64,000 bases of DNA from Lampris incognitus (lineage: Eukaryota; Chordata; Actinopteri; Lampriformes; Lampridae), in assembly GCF_029633865.1 (NCBI RefSeq), contig NC_079212.1, positions 68,315,477 to 68,379,476 on the forward strand. Reading direction: 5' to 3'. The position numbers and the translations under genes are program-made. This document shows, piece after piece, positions 26,001 to 32,220 of the stretch (position 1 is its first letter; each line of letters starts with the position of its first letter). A model generated the notes under the pieces. It was given only the letters and a program-made list of their open reading frames with translations, made no database searches and was not told where the DNA came from.

Positions 26001-29000
26001 AAACCAAACTGTCCATGGAACCGCTCATGTTATTTTATTGCTGCTCGATAGTGCACGGACATACAGCATGGTAGGCAAACTGCTCAGCAGCAGACAGGAG
26101 GTCGCTCCAGAGTCATAAAGTCTAGAAAATAATTGGACTCCCCTTGCCCCCGCTGGAAGACACCTCCAGGTCACACTGTCTCCGCAGAGCCAACAGCATT
26201 CTGAAGGACGTAACTCACCCCTGTGATGATTTCTTCCCTCTGCTGCCATCTGGAAGGTGCTACGGGGCCTTAAAGACCTTATCGTCTTATCATTATTATT
26301 TATCTGTACTGGCAGGCATGTAAGTGTGTGCACGTGTGTGTGGAATGTTAAATGAACCATTTTAGGAGCTGCACAGCAAATATTGTTGCGCCAGTGTGCA
26401 ATGACAATACAGGAATTATATTCTATCTACTCATATATTTTCGTAATGTGTGTGTGTGTGGTGTTAGTGTAGGTAGCGGGACCGAAAACTAAAGCATTTA
26501 TGATCCTAACTCTTTTTGGAGGTGGTAGGTATTGTCTCAGAGAGTACGGGAAAAATCCAAGAAAATTAAAATTATGCATAATTATGCATAAATATGCAAA
26601 ATATGCATTTTTCTAAAAATGGCTAAAAACCACTTTTCTCGGCATTTCAGATGATTCTGAGCATCCTTGATTTTTTTCACCTATATAAAAAAAATTTTCT
26701 GGGTCTTAGAAATGTTTTGGCATTATGCAAAATATATGCATTTCTGCAAAAATGCACTTATGATCCTAATTTTTTTTGGAGGTGGTAGGTATTGTTCCAG
26801 AGAGGACCAGAAAAATAGCAGAACATCAAAATATAATTATAATAATTATGCATAATTGTGCAAAATATGCATTTTCTAAAAATGGCACCACTTTTCTCGG
26901 CATTTCAGAGGATTCTGAGCATTTGGGGGGAGGGAGTTGGAGTGGGGGGGGGGTTAGGGGCAGGGGGAAGGCGGTTAGCTGGCAGGATGAAGAGGAGGGA
27001 GATTTAGATGGGTGGATAACCAAACCGCTACATTGTAGTGGGGTTCTTCTAGTCTATTCTATAATTCAGCATTGGGGTAACAGTGACAGTAGGCCTGGAA
27101 GATAGCTCTCGCTTTCCCCGGGCGCTGCACGGCGGCGGCCTGCTGCTCCTAGCTACACAGCTAGGATGGGTTAAATGCACAGAAAGAATTTCTCCACGGG
27201 GATTAATAAAGTAATAAAAAAAATAAATCTTACAACCTTAAAAAAAATTCTTACAAAAAGGCTTACGACCGTGTACCCCGGGGCACTCTGTGGGGGTACT
27301 GTGGGATTATGGGGTACCGGGGCAGTTGCTACAAGCGACCCGGTCCTTGTATAACCAAAGTGAGAGCTGTGTCCGCATTCTCGGCACGAAGTGGAACACA
27401 AGGTTGTCCCATGTCTCCCGATTCTGTTTGCAGTGGCGCCCCCAGAAATTGTTCAAAGGGGTGGCCAAATGGGGCCACTGAAAATCTTGGGGTGGCACTC
27501 CAAAACCAAAAGCCATGACTGAATTTCGGGAATTCTATGATGCTGTTGTAGTATACTGTATAGGCTAGTTGAAAACTGTTAATATGAGATTTAAGAAAAA
27601 TATACATGAGCAGCACCTAATGTAAAATATCAGATAGAAGCATATTATGCACAATCAGAAGCATATTCTGCATATGCGACTCGCGACTGGGGGGCCAGGG
27701 ATAGTATCAGGGTGGCCGTGGCCACCCCTGGCCACCCCTTGGGGGCGCCACTGGCCACTGTCTGTTTGTGGTATTCATGGACAGGATCCCAAGGCGCAAC
27801 CAAGTGTGTGTCAATTTTGCAACAATATGCTAGTGCCTATTTGACACTTATTGCATTTTTAACTATCACATTGTAAATATTGTCATTCAATATTATAGAG
27901 TTTAAGCCTCTAGCCCCTCTTATCTACTGTAAAATATGAAAACTTATCAAAAGCAAATATACAACAAAATGCATTTATTTGAAGACCCATTAGTTGCAAA
28001 AGCTTAAAACATGACCATGATTCCCTGAGTAAACATTCAGATACTTTAGAGATTCAGAGATGTAGAAATCGTAACTTCAGACCTCTTCACCGCATCTATT
28101 AAAGTGCCTGAACATTGCCATTCAGGGGAAATGCGTGTATATTGAAATTATAACGGCTTCACATCAGGATTTGATACTGAACTCTTTTTTTTCTCCATCC
28201 CCGAGTGCCAGGATGTGGGGCCAGTATGTCAACTGAAGCACTTTTCTCGATAAATTTGACGACGGTCACTTTCTTACACGCTATTAAACATGCTGTGCAC
28301 TAGGGGTTTCACACAATAGTCAACTATCGAAACCACCAGTCGGCATTTGCATAGTTGCACACTAACCAGTCATCTGATCATCATCGAGATGGCGCCGTCG
28401 ATGGCAGCCTTGATACAGCACTCTCCAGCACTTTTTGGTTTTTTATTTTTGTTTATTCTCGTGTGTGTCTGGTTATTCAAACTCGATCACTTTCGCTAGA
28501 GGAGAACGGCTTGACGTTAGGCCGTTAACTCTAGCTAGTTTTTCCTCAGTTTTCACAAACCCGGCAAGTTTTTTTTTGGTGCTCTTAGTTGGAGGAACAG
28601 CGGCTCCTTGTGAGACATGGAGGGGGCACGGGCGGGGGAAGTGGGCTGGTGAGGCTCCAGCAGGGGTTTCAATCTGGACTGCCAGCGATTCACCTGCAGA
28701 GTCCTCAAGCCCATTCAAGGTCAGAACTCATGCTACTATGGTGAGCATGGTAGTACTAGATCTCTGTGGATATTCCCCAAGATAGAATCGTGTTGTCCCA
28801 GTCCCCCTACGTACCAGGCGAGAGGCACGATGCTGGAGGTATGACAGGACAACTCCAGGCAAGTAAGCCTTAACTTACTCTTACAGTCTGACAAAGACAG
28901 GTTGCACACATACAGATGAGTATATGAATACACAAATACATAAAAAACTACAGCTTACCACATATAGTGAGCCATCATTGAGCCACCATTGTGTTACATT

Positions 29001-30068
29001 AGTCAAAAGGCAGTGTGGCAAACACAACCTGGACTTGTAGTGCTTTCAGACTAGAAGGTCTGAGCAACTCGTAGGGGACAACCAGCACTGAAGTTGCAGT
29101 ATGAATCTGAAAAGCTGAGCTTGTTCAGCTGTCATAACTAAAAGAAAAATGTCTAACACTTGAATAGCCAGGGAGGCTAGGAGCGAGCCGTGCTTGTGTT
29201 GAGTGTGTGACTCACCAATATAAACCGGCGCGTAGTTGGACTTGACGTTCTCGTCCAGGTACGTGACTCCTAGTGTGTAGAGAGGCGTGGCTCCCACGCC
29301 GTGTAGAAACTGGCCCAGCATGAAAACGAAACGATAGCTGGACAATCCTCCACCCTCCTTATCATGGCATGGGCTGGTACGATTGGCAGAGCACATTCCT
29401 GTGTGCTCGGGCAAACTGACCTGGTAGGGGGGTGTGGTGAAGTGAGGCAGGGAGAACACCAACGAGCCCAGTGCCATTATTAGAACCCCCCAGCCAAGCC
29501 AGCGAGGCTTGTGCCCTGTCCCACCAAAGTAGCTGACGAACGCGAGACACACACAGGCAGCGATGTCGTAGGAGCTAGCGATGAGGCCGGCCTGGTAGCT
29601 GCGCAGGTCAAAGCGCCTCTCAATGGAGGTGACCACCGTGTTTATGAAGCCATTGATGATCATCCCCTGCAGAAACGAGGCCACACAAAGAAAGAACAAC
29701 ACCCAACGTGGGGTATTGAAAACCTGGATTGCTTTTGGTGTCAGCGCCCCCCAGCCGCATAGCTGACCTGTGTCTGCGGAGACGAACTTCAACCCCACGG
29801 GGGTTTCCGTACTGGGAGATGTTTGAACCGCATACAGTTGACCTGGGAGCGAGGAAGCCCGGGTTAAAATAATGTGCGGTCGAATTGGGACATCAGCCAT
29901 GGGACTTCCAGGTCCCCTGGGACCCGAATCTACAGGGCTGCCTGGCTTAGAGTCCACAGGGCTGGGGCTGTCCAGAGTGGCGCCCAGGCCGAGAGGGCAT
30001 TCTTGGAGATCCAGGAGCTCCTGCTTGGAGCTGAAGGAAGTATCGGCATTAAGCAAGACTGGCATCAC
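747..30068 (-). CDS. slco4a1: slco4a1, organic anion transporter OATP4A1 (spliced, 3' end outside window)
   Basis: Twelve-pass membrane transporter of the OATP/SLCO family; OATP4A1 carries thyroid hormone, prostaglandins and other organic anions across the plasma membrane. Six coding exons on the minus strand join in phase: 30068-29216, 12028-11938, 11772-11651, 10906-10795, 4384-4230 and 1032-747 (1619 nt, about 539 residues against roughly 720 in the human protein, from memory). The translation follows vertebrate OATP4A1 nearly throughout, including [13 protein letters not shown], which holds the WVGAWW core of the OATP signature. The Kazal-like extracellular loop and final membrane segments must lie left of base 747. 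All internal junctions have GT/AG ends. Introns 1 and 4 are filled with transposons. The gene was identified by recalled similarity, so paralogue assignment (4a1 rather than 4c1) rests on the N-terminal half and signature region. Confidence 0.93.
1147..1861 (+). mobile_element. RTE LINE, 5'-truncated copy
   Basis: Nearly identical to 17456-18157 of the full-length RTE below. It begins after the reverse-transcriptase active site and runs through the C-terminal [16 protein letters not shown] motif to the same 3' end (cgccccctaacgggagcagccgaaag) followed by an (AGT)n tail. A 254-residue frame (1149-1913) stays open but is only the RT C-terminal part and cannot encode an active enzyme. The flanks agtgatggctatgacc and agtgatgaccatgg may be a degraded target-site duplication. 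Confidence 0.9.
1950..2270. other. intron sequence, nothing recognised
   Basis: No repeat family or coding similarity recognised. It lies inside slco4a1 intron 5. Confidence 0.5.
2283..2760. repeat. CT-rich low-complexity tract
   Basis: Imperfect CTCT/CCCTCT runs, with two short unique breaks near 2345-2400 and 2550-2585. The long open frames here are composition artefacts. Confidence 0.9.
3489..3620 (+). repeat. direct repeat, copy 1 (partner 4067-4207)
   Basis: acttgctgtacagttctttg through the AC-rich middle to ctgttgccctttaac. The partner at 4067-4207 shares about 90% of bases by eye, and a SINE lies between the two. Confidence 0.85.
3622..4064 (-). mobile_element. tRNA-derived SINE (family B), full length
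   Basis: Read on the minus strand it starts with a tRNA-like head (gcggtctattccgttgccta, B box GGTTCGAATCC) and ends in an A-rich tail. The same element occurs at 8435-8848 (-), 10220-10604 (-) and 50817-51215 (+), sharing middle motifs such as gcagactaccatgtgcctcc. Confidence 0.85.
4067..4207 (+). repeat. direct repeat, copy 2
   Basis: Second copy of 3489-3620. It ends 22 bases before the slco4a1 exon 5 donor and so supplies part of intron 5 next to the exon. Confidence 0.85.
4230..4384 (-). CDS. slco4a1: slco4a1 coding exon 5 (155 nt)
   Basis: Starts after CTTTCTCCAG and ends TGGTTTG|GTGAGTG. It encodes [20 protein letters not shown] then [20 protein letters not shown] and a short tail ending ASEAATWFG, all strongly conserved in OATP4A1. 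Its pyrimidine tract is a pure CT microsatellite (minus strand, 4391-4411). Intron sequence just downstream of the donor (4067-4207) is a copy of 3489-3620. Confidence 0.94.
4812..4960 (-). repeat. dispersed repeat (shared with 34625-34745)
   Basis: The minus strand reads ttccttatccgatg...ggcaaatgtgtaatttgtga...ctatacaaataaaac, matching 34625-34745 on the plus strand. A widespread fish repeat of unknown class. Confidence 0.65.
5084..5465 (-). mobile_element. tRNA-derived SINE (family A), full length
   Basis: The minus strand gives a tRNA-like head (gtggcacagtggttagcgtg, B box GGTTCGAGTCC), a body with gtttgcatgttctccccgtg, an internal (GT)n microsatellite (5208-5244) and the tail ending gcggtttgggtaatggatgg. 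It is the best internal reference for the partial copies elsewhere. Confidence 0.88.
5500..5760. repeat. dispersed repeat with internal duplication
   Basis: gaggatgccaagcagtgtcc appears at about 5507 and again at about 5709, each followed by gcgaccacc-like sequence. Class unknown. Confidence 0.5.
5919..7370 (+). pseudogene. gypsy-type integrase remnant, split by a palindromic insertion
   Basis: Integrase core motifs are visible in broken frames: [11 protein letters not shown] and [12 protein letters not shown] near 5990-6060, then [20 protein letters not shown] near 6222-6283. After an insertion at 6318-6801 the similarity resumes with [20 protein letters not shown] (about 6830), [10 protein letters not shown] and, near 7100, [13 protein letters not shown], which is usual at the pol end of gypsy elements. 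The frame is interrupted by stops and shifts and no LTRs were found. Long dead. Confidence 0.75.
6318..6801. mobile_element. palindromic element (227-bp arms) inside the gypsy integrase
   Basis: Left arm 6318-6544 and right arm 6575-6801 are inverted copies with roughly 88-90% identity by eye, separated by a 30-bp loop containing gtccgtccgt. The outer ends are gtaactgtagtccactgg and its near complement. No coding capacity and no clear target-site duplication. Probably a foldback MITE of unknown family. Confidence 0.75.
7383..7690 (+). pseudogene. Penelope-like retroelement fragment
   Basis: The frame near 7480-7640 reads [14 protein letters not shown] then RFVDDTMV and FTDHINSVD. The YVDDT-type motif with the following HINSVD matches Penelope-like reverse transcriptases (Neptune/Poseidon type, from memory). 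Frames are broken by a stop and an apparent deletion before VANLY. Confidence 0.6.
7808..8210 (+). mobile_element. rearranged family-A SINE with (GT)n
   Basis: 7872-8207 is the SINE body and tail in plus orientation, with a 78-bp (GT)n at 7995-8072. 7808-7872 is the tRNA-head region of the same family in the opposite orientation (gggctcgaacccagaacctt). The head is therefore inverted relative to its body. Confidence 0.75.
8409..9136 (+). mobile_element. RTE LINE 3' fragment with perfect TSD, split by a SINE
   Basis: RTE sequence (compare 17885-18157) starts at 8409 with ttggagacaaagcaagag, is interrupted by a SINE at 8435-8848, resumes at 8849 and ends in an (AGT)n tail. The flanks are an exact 13-bp duplication, gttgacaataagt, at 8396-8408 and 9137-9149. 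Confidence 0.9.
8435..8848 (-). mobile_element. tRNA-derived SINE (family B) inside the RTE fragment
   Basis: The tRNA head is at the right end. The target duplication is caagagaggcaaga (8421-8434) and caagagaggaagga (8849-8862), 12 of 14 matching. The SINE is thus younger than the RTE insertion. Confidence 0.88.
9632..10204 (-). mobile_element. 5S rRNA-derived SINE-like element
   Basis: On the minus strand the head reads gctaagcaggtgtgggcttg then gctagtacttggatgggaga, matching the 3' half of 5S rRNA with its internal promoter region. A long body follows and the tail ends in (TTA)n near 9640. This fits a SINE3-type element with a diverged 5S head. Confidence 0.75.
10220..10604 (-). mobile_element. 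tRNA-derived SINE (family B)
   Basis: Same family as 3622-4064. Flanked by cttcattaattttt (about 10207-10220) and cttcattattttt (about 10606-10618), a slightly diverged target duplication. Confidence 0.85.
10795..10906 (-). CDS. slco4a1: slco4a1 coding exon 4 (112 nt, cytoplasmic loop)
   Basis: Starts after TTTCATTCTGCAG and ends GACATGCCCAG|GTAGGA. It encodes [20 protein letters not shown] and a polar stretch ending [12 protein letters not shown], matching the cytoplasmic loop of human OATP4A1 (consensus YAVMR...HQLKD...FGK). Phase 1 in, 2 out. Confidence 0.92.
11040..11405. repeat. tandem repeat, about 110-bp degenerate monomer
   Basis: tttgggccatattcacc...gggccacttcagggtcacatcc at about 11179 recurs as tttgggccatatttgct...gggccactttaggttcacatcc 110 bp later, and weaker copies flank them. 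Confidence 0.65.
11651..11772 (-). CDS. slco4a1: slco4a1 coding exon 3 (122 nt, OATP signature)
   Basis: Encodes [19 protein letters not shown] and then a stretch ending [11 protein letters not shown]. The WVGAWW core is the OATP family signature. The donor is CTACCAG|GTAATA. The acceptor is ACAG|AACAGAG, and what precedes it is not a pyrimidine tract but about 45 TG dinucleotides. The length is not a multiple of three, so skipping this exon would shift the frame and remove the signature. Confidence 0.94.
11777..11867. repeat. (CA)45 microsatellite abutting a splice acceptor
   Basis: 91 bp of pure AC on the plus strand, TG on the coding strand. Only ACAG separates it from slco4a1 exon 3. Confidence 0.98.
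11938..12028 (-). CDS. slco4a1: slco4a1 coding exon 2 (91 nt)
   Basis: Begins after TTTCTCCTCAG and ends at CTGAC|GTAAGT. It encodes (G)[18 protein letters not shown] followed by a stretch ending YTEIHLT, matching the OATP4A1 membrane segment after the first coding exon. Phases 1 in and 2 out fit both neighbours. The exon downstream is only 165 bp away, across an intron that is largely a (TG)n repeat on this strand. Confidence 0.93.
12438..12659 (+). pseudogene. Tx1/L1-type LINE RT fragment
   Basis: The frame reads [19 protein letters not shown], then [27 protein letters not shown]...LP and YLGI.I are reverse-transcriptase thumb motifs of L1/Tx1 elements. It joins a SINE tail directly at 12660. 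Confidence 0.7.
12660..12795 (+). mobile_element. SINE 3' half (family A)
   Basis: cctgtgatggcctagcggcc through ggtttggttaatggatgg. Head missing. Confidence 0.85.
12889..12953. repeat. (GT)n microsatellite
   Basis: About 65 bp of GT with one CT interruption. Confidence 0.97.
13202..13330 (+). repeat. tRNA-like module (copy 1; partner at 52112-52245)
   Basis: Contains an A-box-like TGGTCGACTGG and a B-box-like GGTTCACGTCC with a plausible anticodon stem between (TCGCCCGTGGTGCGGGAG). About 75-80% of bases match 52112-52245, where it lies directly before gypsy pol. Either a tRNA-derived SINE head or an LTR end. Confidence 0.6.
13345..13443. repeat. imperfect inverted repeat around CCCGGGG motifs
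   Basis: tatagtctggcctagcc...aaaatataccccgggg is mirrored by ccggggtatattttgggctg...gccagactata with a short loop (gcctcggcttg). Confidence 0.7.
13970..14748 (+). pseudogene. GIN/Ginger-like integrase remnant, 5' part
   Basis: Broken frames carry [12 protein letters not shown] (about 14010), [11 protein letters not shown], an integrase HHCC-type region ([20 protein letters not shown] then ACPKC), [14 protein letters not shown] at the start of the catalytic core, and [17 protein letters not shown] near 14680. The closest class I recall is the gypsy-derived integrase genes and Ginger transposons of fishes, not a typical gypsy pol; a gypsy origin is not excluded. Several stops and shifts. The frame is cut at 14748 by an hAT insertion and continues at 19058. 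Confidence 0.72.
15015..18157 (+). mobile_element. full-length RTE-clade LINE with 19-bp TSD
   Basis: A 3143-bp element starting ccagccactgagg and ending in the RTE 3' motif plus (AGT)n. The flanks are an exact 19-bp duplication, ATAATCAACATTCAACAAC, at 14996-15014 and 18158-18176. The single long ORF, short 5' leader and trinucleotide tail fit the RTE clade. Truncated relatives lie at 1147 and 8409. The perfect duplication and open frame suggest recent insertion. Confidence 0.95.
15130..18123 (+). CDS. RTE ORF: apurinic endonuclease + reverse transcriptase (997 aa)
   Basis: Uninterrupted 997-residue frame. Residues about 60-290 are an APE-type endonuclease ([31 protein letters not shown], a D-Y-I-L stretch and SVARQHRMV near the end). 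Residues about 550-800 are reverse transcriptase with [13 protein letters not shown] (656 on), [12 protein letters not shown] and the catalytic FADD at 747-750. The C-terminus has the RRGRPKRR basic motif. The protein would nick target DNA and copy its own RNA in the nucleus. Oddity: the endonuclease motif expected as QET reads QVT (Val95, codon 15412-15414), replacing the metal-binding glutamate. The ATG at 15130 is the first in frame; the true start may be later, near residue 37 or beyond. Confidence 0.93.
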   Translation: MRIINKTYIPDRSIPGLPTTATGTVNQQGVGGNYATVGRRRRRGGKHVQRQLERRKGRHVEVRVGTLNVGTMTGKGRELADMMERRKVGILCVQVTRWKGSKARSIGGGFKLFYHGVNGRRNGVGVILKEEYVKSMLEVKRVSDRVMSMKLEIEGLLLNVISAYAPQVGCEMDEKEEFWNELDDMVERVPKEERVVIGADFNGHVGEGNRGDEEVMGRYGVKKRNVEGQMVVDFAKRMEMAVVNTYFKKREEHRVTYKSGGKCTQVDYILCRRRHLKGIGDCKVVTGESVARQHRMVVCRMTLETKKRKRVKTQPKIKWWKLKKEDCCVEFRQELRQALGGSEELPDGWKTTAEIVRETARKVLGVSSGQRKEDKETWWWNEEVQQIIQRKRLAKKKWDSQRDEESRQEYKEMQRKAKREVAKAKEKAYGELYDRLDTKEGEKDLHRLARQRDQAAKDVQQVRAIKDRDGNVLTSEESVLRRWKEYFEGLMNEENERERRLDDVGIVNKEVQRISKEEVRAAMKRMKNGKAVGPDDIPVEAWRCLGEMAVEFLTRLFNTILESERMPEEWRRSILVPIFKNKGDVQNYNNYRSIKLISHSMKIWERVIEARLRGEVTISEQQYGFMPRKSTTDAMFALRMLIEKYREGQKELHCVFVDLEKAYDRVPREEVWYYMRKSGVAEKYVGVVQDTYEGSVTMVRCAVGMTDGFKVEVGLHQGSALSPFLFAMVMDRLTDKIRQESPWTMMFADDIVICSESRVQVEESLERWRYALERRGMKVSRSKTEYLCVNEREDSGMVRMQGVKVTKAFEFKYLGSTVQSNGECSREVKKRVQAGWSGWRSVSGVICDRRVSARVKGKVYKMVVRPAMLYGLETVALTKRQEAELEVAELKMLRFSLGVTKKDRIRNDYIRGTAQVGRFGDKAREARLRWLGHVWRRDAEYIGRRMLNMELPGKRRRGRPKRRFMDVVREDMQVAGVTEEDAEDKKKWKRMIRCGDP
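18550..18744 (-). pseudogene. BED-type zinc finger, N-terminus of hAT transposase
   Basis: From the ATG at 18744 the frame reads [19 protein letters not shown], then [20 protein letters not shown] and SKHRLSKHG. The spacing W...C-x2-C...H-x4-H is that of a BED finger, the DNA-binding N-terminus of many hAT transposases. The frame ends at 18550 with no ribonuclease-H-like domain, so the gene is incomplete. Confidence 0.82.
19058..19510 (+). pseudogene. integrase remnant, 3' part (continuation of 13970-14748)
   Basis: The frame resumes with [20 protein letters not shown], then [30 protein letters not shown], and [20 protein letters not shown] near 19435-19495. The FAYHTS...P..MY spacing and the terminal SH3-like GP..V....GHV..KN are typical integrase C-terminal features. 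Continuous with 13970-14748 once the hAT is disregarded. Confidence 0.75.
19511..22340 (+). pseudogene. Tx1/L1-clade LINE, RT to 3' end
   Basis: Broken frames give [16 protein letters not shown] (about 19575), [56 protein letters not shown] (about 20408) for the catalytic YxDD box, [20 protein letters not shown], and a C-terminal zinc-knuckle-like stretch near 21690-21740. The 3' region ends at aaaattaataaaaaaaattg. Many stops. It begins immediately after the integrase remnant; no target duplication was found. Confidence 0.82.
22746..23174 (+). mobile_element. L2-like LINE 3' end with (TTA)n inside Rex1
   Basis: The frame [20 protein letters not shown], the terminal motif ggcgcccacaaataaaatgtatt and (TTA)n at 23041-23068 look like the end of an L2/CR1-type LINE. 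A second (TTA)n lies at 23140-23174. Possible target duplication atatct at both sides. Confidence 0.6.
23291..23472. mobile_element. hAT-type MITE, 182 bp, inside Rex1
   Basis: The ends are CAGTGGTGGCTGGTGCTAAC and the inverse of CAGTGGCAGCTGGTGCTAAC. Flanks gatccccc and gatccaac match at 6 of 8. No coding capacity. Confidence 0.85.
24250..24663. other. unassigned sequence between Rex1 and L2 fragments
   Basis: No family or coding similarity recognised. Contains a G run at about 24271-24281. Confidence 0.4.
24690..25460 (+). pseudogene. L2-clade LINE, C-terminal RT part and 3' UTR
   Basis: The 222-residue frame 24664-25332 carries [57 protein letters not shown] and [19 protein letters not shown], which are L2 C-terminal motifs. 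It is about 90% identical to 37380-38009. The RT active site is absent. Confidence 0.88.
25468..25848. mobile_element. palindromic MITE, about 110-bp arms
   Basis: TTGCGCGAGTCACGTTATCA at the left is mirrored by TGATAACGTGACTCGCGCAA at the right, and the arms stay nearly perfect to a (CCCTAA)2 motif on each side. The central part is unique. Target duplication unclear. Confidence 0.88.
26025..26410 (+). pseudogene. LINE C-terminal fragment (Rex1-like)
   Basis: Reading-frame pieces resembling [20 protein letters not shown] and [11 protein letters not shown] are typical of the region after the RT in Rex1-type LINEs, followed by caatgacaataca-type 3' sequence. Confidence 0.55.
26430..27060 (+). 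repeat. dispersed repeat with tandem halves (copy 1; partner 41890-42520)
   Basis: Two tandem units of about 260-280 bp, each with tttttggaggtggtaggt, attatgcataattatg, atatgcaaaatatgcat and ctcggcatttcag. 41890-42520 matches throughout in the same orientation. Non-coding; class unknown. Confidence 0.8.
27250..27830 (+). pseudogene. non-LTR RT fragment split by a MITE
   Basis: The frame near 27258 reads [17 protein letters not shown], with [17 protein letters not shown] in another frame near 27340. After the MITE at 27431-27760, a FMDR-type motif (gtattcatggacagg) continues the RT. Nimb/I-type by recalled similarity. Broken. Confidence 0.6.
27431..27760. mobile_element. hAT-type MITE with exact 8-bp TSD
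   Basis: Ends CAGTGGC and GCCACTG. The flanks tctgtttg are identical at 27423-27430 and 27761-27768. Non-coding, 330 bp. Confidence 0.92.
28386..28735 (+). repeat. probable LINE 5' UTR fragment
   Basis: Starts cgagatggcgccgtcgatgg, followed by T-rich then GC-rich leader-like sequence. It resembles 5' ends of fish non-LTR elements; no frame follows. Confidence 0.35.
28750..29215. other. intron 1 sequence next to exon 1, nothing recognised
   Basis: No repeat family or coding similarity seen between the LINE-like fragment and the exon 1 donor. Confidence 0.45.
29216..30068 (-). CDS. slco4a1: slco4a1 coding exon 1 (start codon, TM1-TM4 region)
   Basis: Encodes 284 residues plus one base. Residues 1-105 are a poorly conserved, Ser/Pro-rich cytoplasmic tail. 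Membrane segments follow near residues 122-146, 160-182 and 189-210, then an extracellular loop with an NRTS glycosylation sequon (229-232), and a further segment ending at the conserved [19 protein letters not shown] stretch. The donor is TATATTG|GTGAGT at 29216/29215. The first ATG of the open frame (30068) gives [12 protein letters not shown] possible acceptor, CTTCCTCACAG, lies 15 bases upstream at 30084-30085, which would fit the usual SLCO layout with an upstream non-coding exon. The start is inferred; the tail cannot be checked by conservation. Confidence 0.93.
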
Positions 30069-30083
30069 CCCACTGAAGGGGCA

Positions 30084-30610
30084 CTGTGAGGAAGTAAGGC
30101 TTCCTTCTCAATTTCCTCCTGGGGGTGAATAAAGTAATCTGATTCTGATTCTTCAAAAACACATAATAAAGGTTAAGGCTGTTAAATGTTGGCTGTTCGA
30201 GGATGTTGTCTTTTGGTTGACGAGCCCCCCCTAATTAATCCTGGATTGGTTCATGCATCCCATCTGTTCACAGCATCGAGTGGTGTCTGGTTAGGTGGTC
30301 CTCTCCACGGCAGGTAGGAACGACTGCTTCAAACTGCTGAGCGACAGCATCCTATGGGGGAAAAGAGAGCGCACAAGAGAGTGGGAGAGAATTAGAGAGG
30401 GCTCTGCTAAACTGACAATCAGACCACAATTTCAGGCACAACAAAATGAGCAACGCAAAAGCAATCCAATAAGTAAAGAGATAACACACACAAACGCTGA
30501 GTTACAAATTATGACAGGAGTATAAAAAGTCAATCCAAACTTTAAACATTTTAGTAATTGATTCAAACATAACTATCAACACTTGGATTTAGTGCAACAG
30601 TTGGAAGTTT
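30084..30610. other. upstream flank of slco4a1 exon 1, no gene seen
   Basis: Contains aataaagtaatctgattctg near 30129, a common fish retroelement tail. Otherwise unassigned. Confidence 0.4.
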
Positions 30611-31070
30611 GGTAACACTTTAGTATGGGGAACATAAAAAACTTAATTACTAGTGAATTAGTAATGATCAAGATGTCACTTTAGTATGGGGAACATATTC
30701 TAAGTAACAAAAACTTAATTTAGAGTAATTTAACACTATGAACACTTGTAGTTTTGTGTTTTGTTATGTAAGAACAGACCCTATTCATTAAGTGTTAGTA
30801 AGGGAGAATAACTCTTCTTGTGGTACTACCACCTTATAAAGTCCATACTAAGCAAAGCATATTGAGATGGTACTACTAATAAGCAATACTTCTGAGGTTA
30901 TAGAGGGAAAACTCATAGTTAATGGCTTACTGGTTGTATAATAAGGCCATGCAGAATAAGGCATTAATGAATACGTAATAAAGACCGATTAAGAGGCAAT
31001 ATGTTGCTAATTTGCATGCTAATAAGCACCTAATTAATGGTGACTATGTTCCCCGTACTAAAGTGTTACC
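30611..31070. mobile_element. hAT-type MITE, 460 bp, exact 8-bp TSD
   Basis: Terminal inverted repeat GGTAACACTTTAGTATGGGG against GGTAACACTTTAGTACGGGG. Flanks ggaagttt at 30603-30610 and 31071-31078. An internal copy of the terminal motif lies at 30676-30696. Confidence 0.93.
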
Positions 31071-31409
31071 GGAAGTTTTAGAAAGAACTTGTTCATTTTT
31101 AGTTTGTAAGACCACCAGTTGGATTGCTACAGTGGTGTAGACCAGTTCATCCTACCCGTGTGGACCGACCATTACTTTGGCTGTGTGCCATGATGGCTCT
31201 CTGGCCAGACTGAGTGCATTAACATGGTACACACAGCCGAAACGACTGATGGGGAGGGACGCTGTAGGTAAAAGGCACTGCACTGCCGTTTATTACCGCA
31301 CGTGCTGGTGCCAGGGCATTTAATTCACTCATAAAAATGCATCTGCATGCACAGTCAGGCACAAAATCAGATACACGCAAACACACGACTACTCACACAG
31401 CCCTTAAAA

Positions 31410-31410
<1 letters not shown>

Positions 31411-31482
<72 letters not shown>
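31411..31482. repeat. (CA)n microsatellite
   Basis: 72 bp of pure CA. Confidence 0.97.
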
Positions 31483-31484
<2 letters not shown>

Positions 31485-31569
31485 GGGATCAATAATTAAA
31501 AGTGCTCTGCTTCAACACAACACTGAGACGCTGAGGTTTAGAGTTGAATTCCAGATTTTCTGCCCCCTC

Positions 31570-31790
31570 AGGAGTCGGGAATCAGGAACAAGTTATTGTC
31601 ATTTTTCTTTTGTTGCGTACACAAAAGACACTAAGTTTGGTTTTAACGCGGCCCCACAGCAGTGCAACACAAAAGAACAGAGAGGAGCAACGAAAATAAA
31701 GCATAAATAGTTAACAACACAGTCCGCTCAGTGCAACACAGTCCGAAAACTCCCTGTCCAGGCTAAGCTAACTGCTAGCCTGCCGCGCTT
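31570..31790 (-). repeat. fragment of dispersed repeat C
   Basis: Shares gcgtacacaaaagacacta..., cccacagcagtgcaacaca and taagctaactgctagcctg with the longer copies at 34893-35690 and 43362-44245. Confidence 0.55.
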
Positions 31791-32220
31791 CCAGTTGACT
31801 GATTAATTAGTTATTTTTTAATTAATGAATGCATTTTAAAATATAAAATCCACATGACCACCTCAAAAAGACACTTACTGAACCTTAAATTATCATCAAG
31901 ATATTGAAATTATTAAGATATTTTGTGCGACATCTAACGCTGTCTCGTTGCCCCATCATTGTTTAATACCAACAGATGATGTTTGAAAGCAGACACACGT
32001 TAGACTGACAGCCTGCTGTGTATCCTGATGTCTGCACGTCATGTGGTTTGTTAACAATTCAGTCACATGGATAGGCCATTGTTCCCCAGAGAGCTATGGA
32101 ACAATGTGTGAGGGTGTAGGACGACGTTAGAAGTATGCGGAAAGGAAGATGATGCAGAAGGTGTCTGGTTTGCCCAACTCCAACATCTCCAGCACGACCA
32201 CCAGCCACCTTCTCAGCCTG

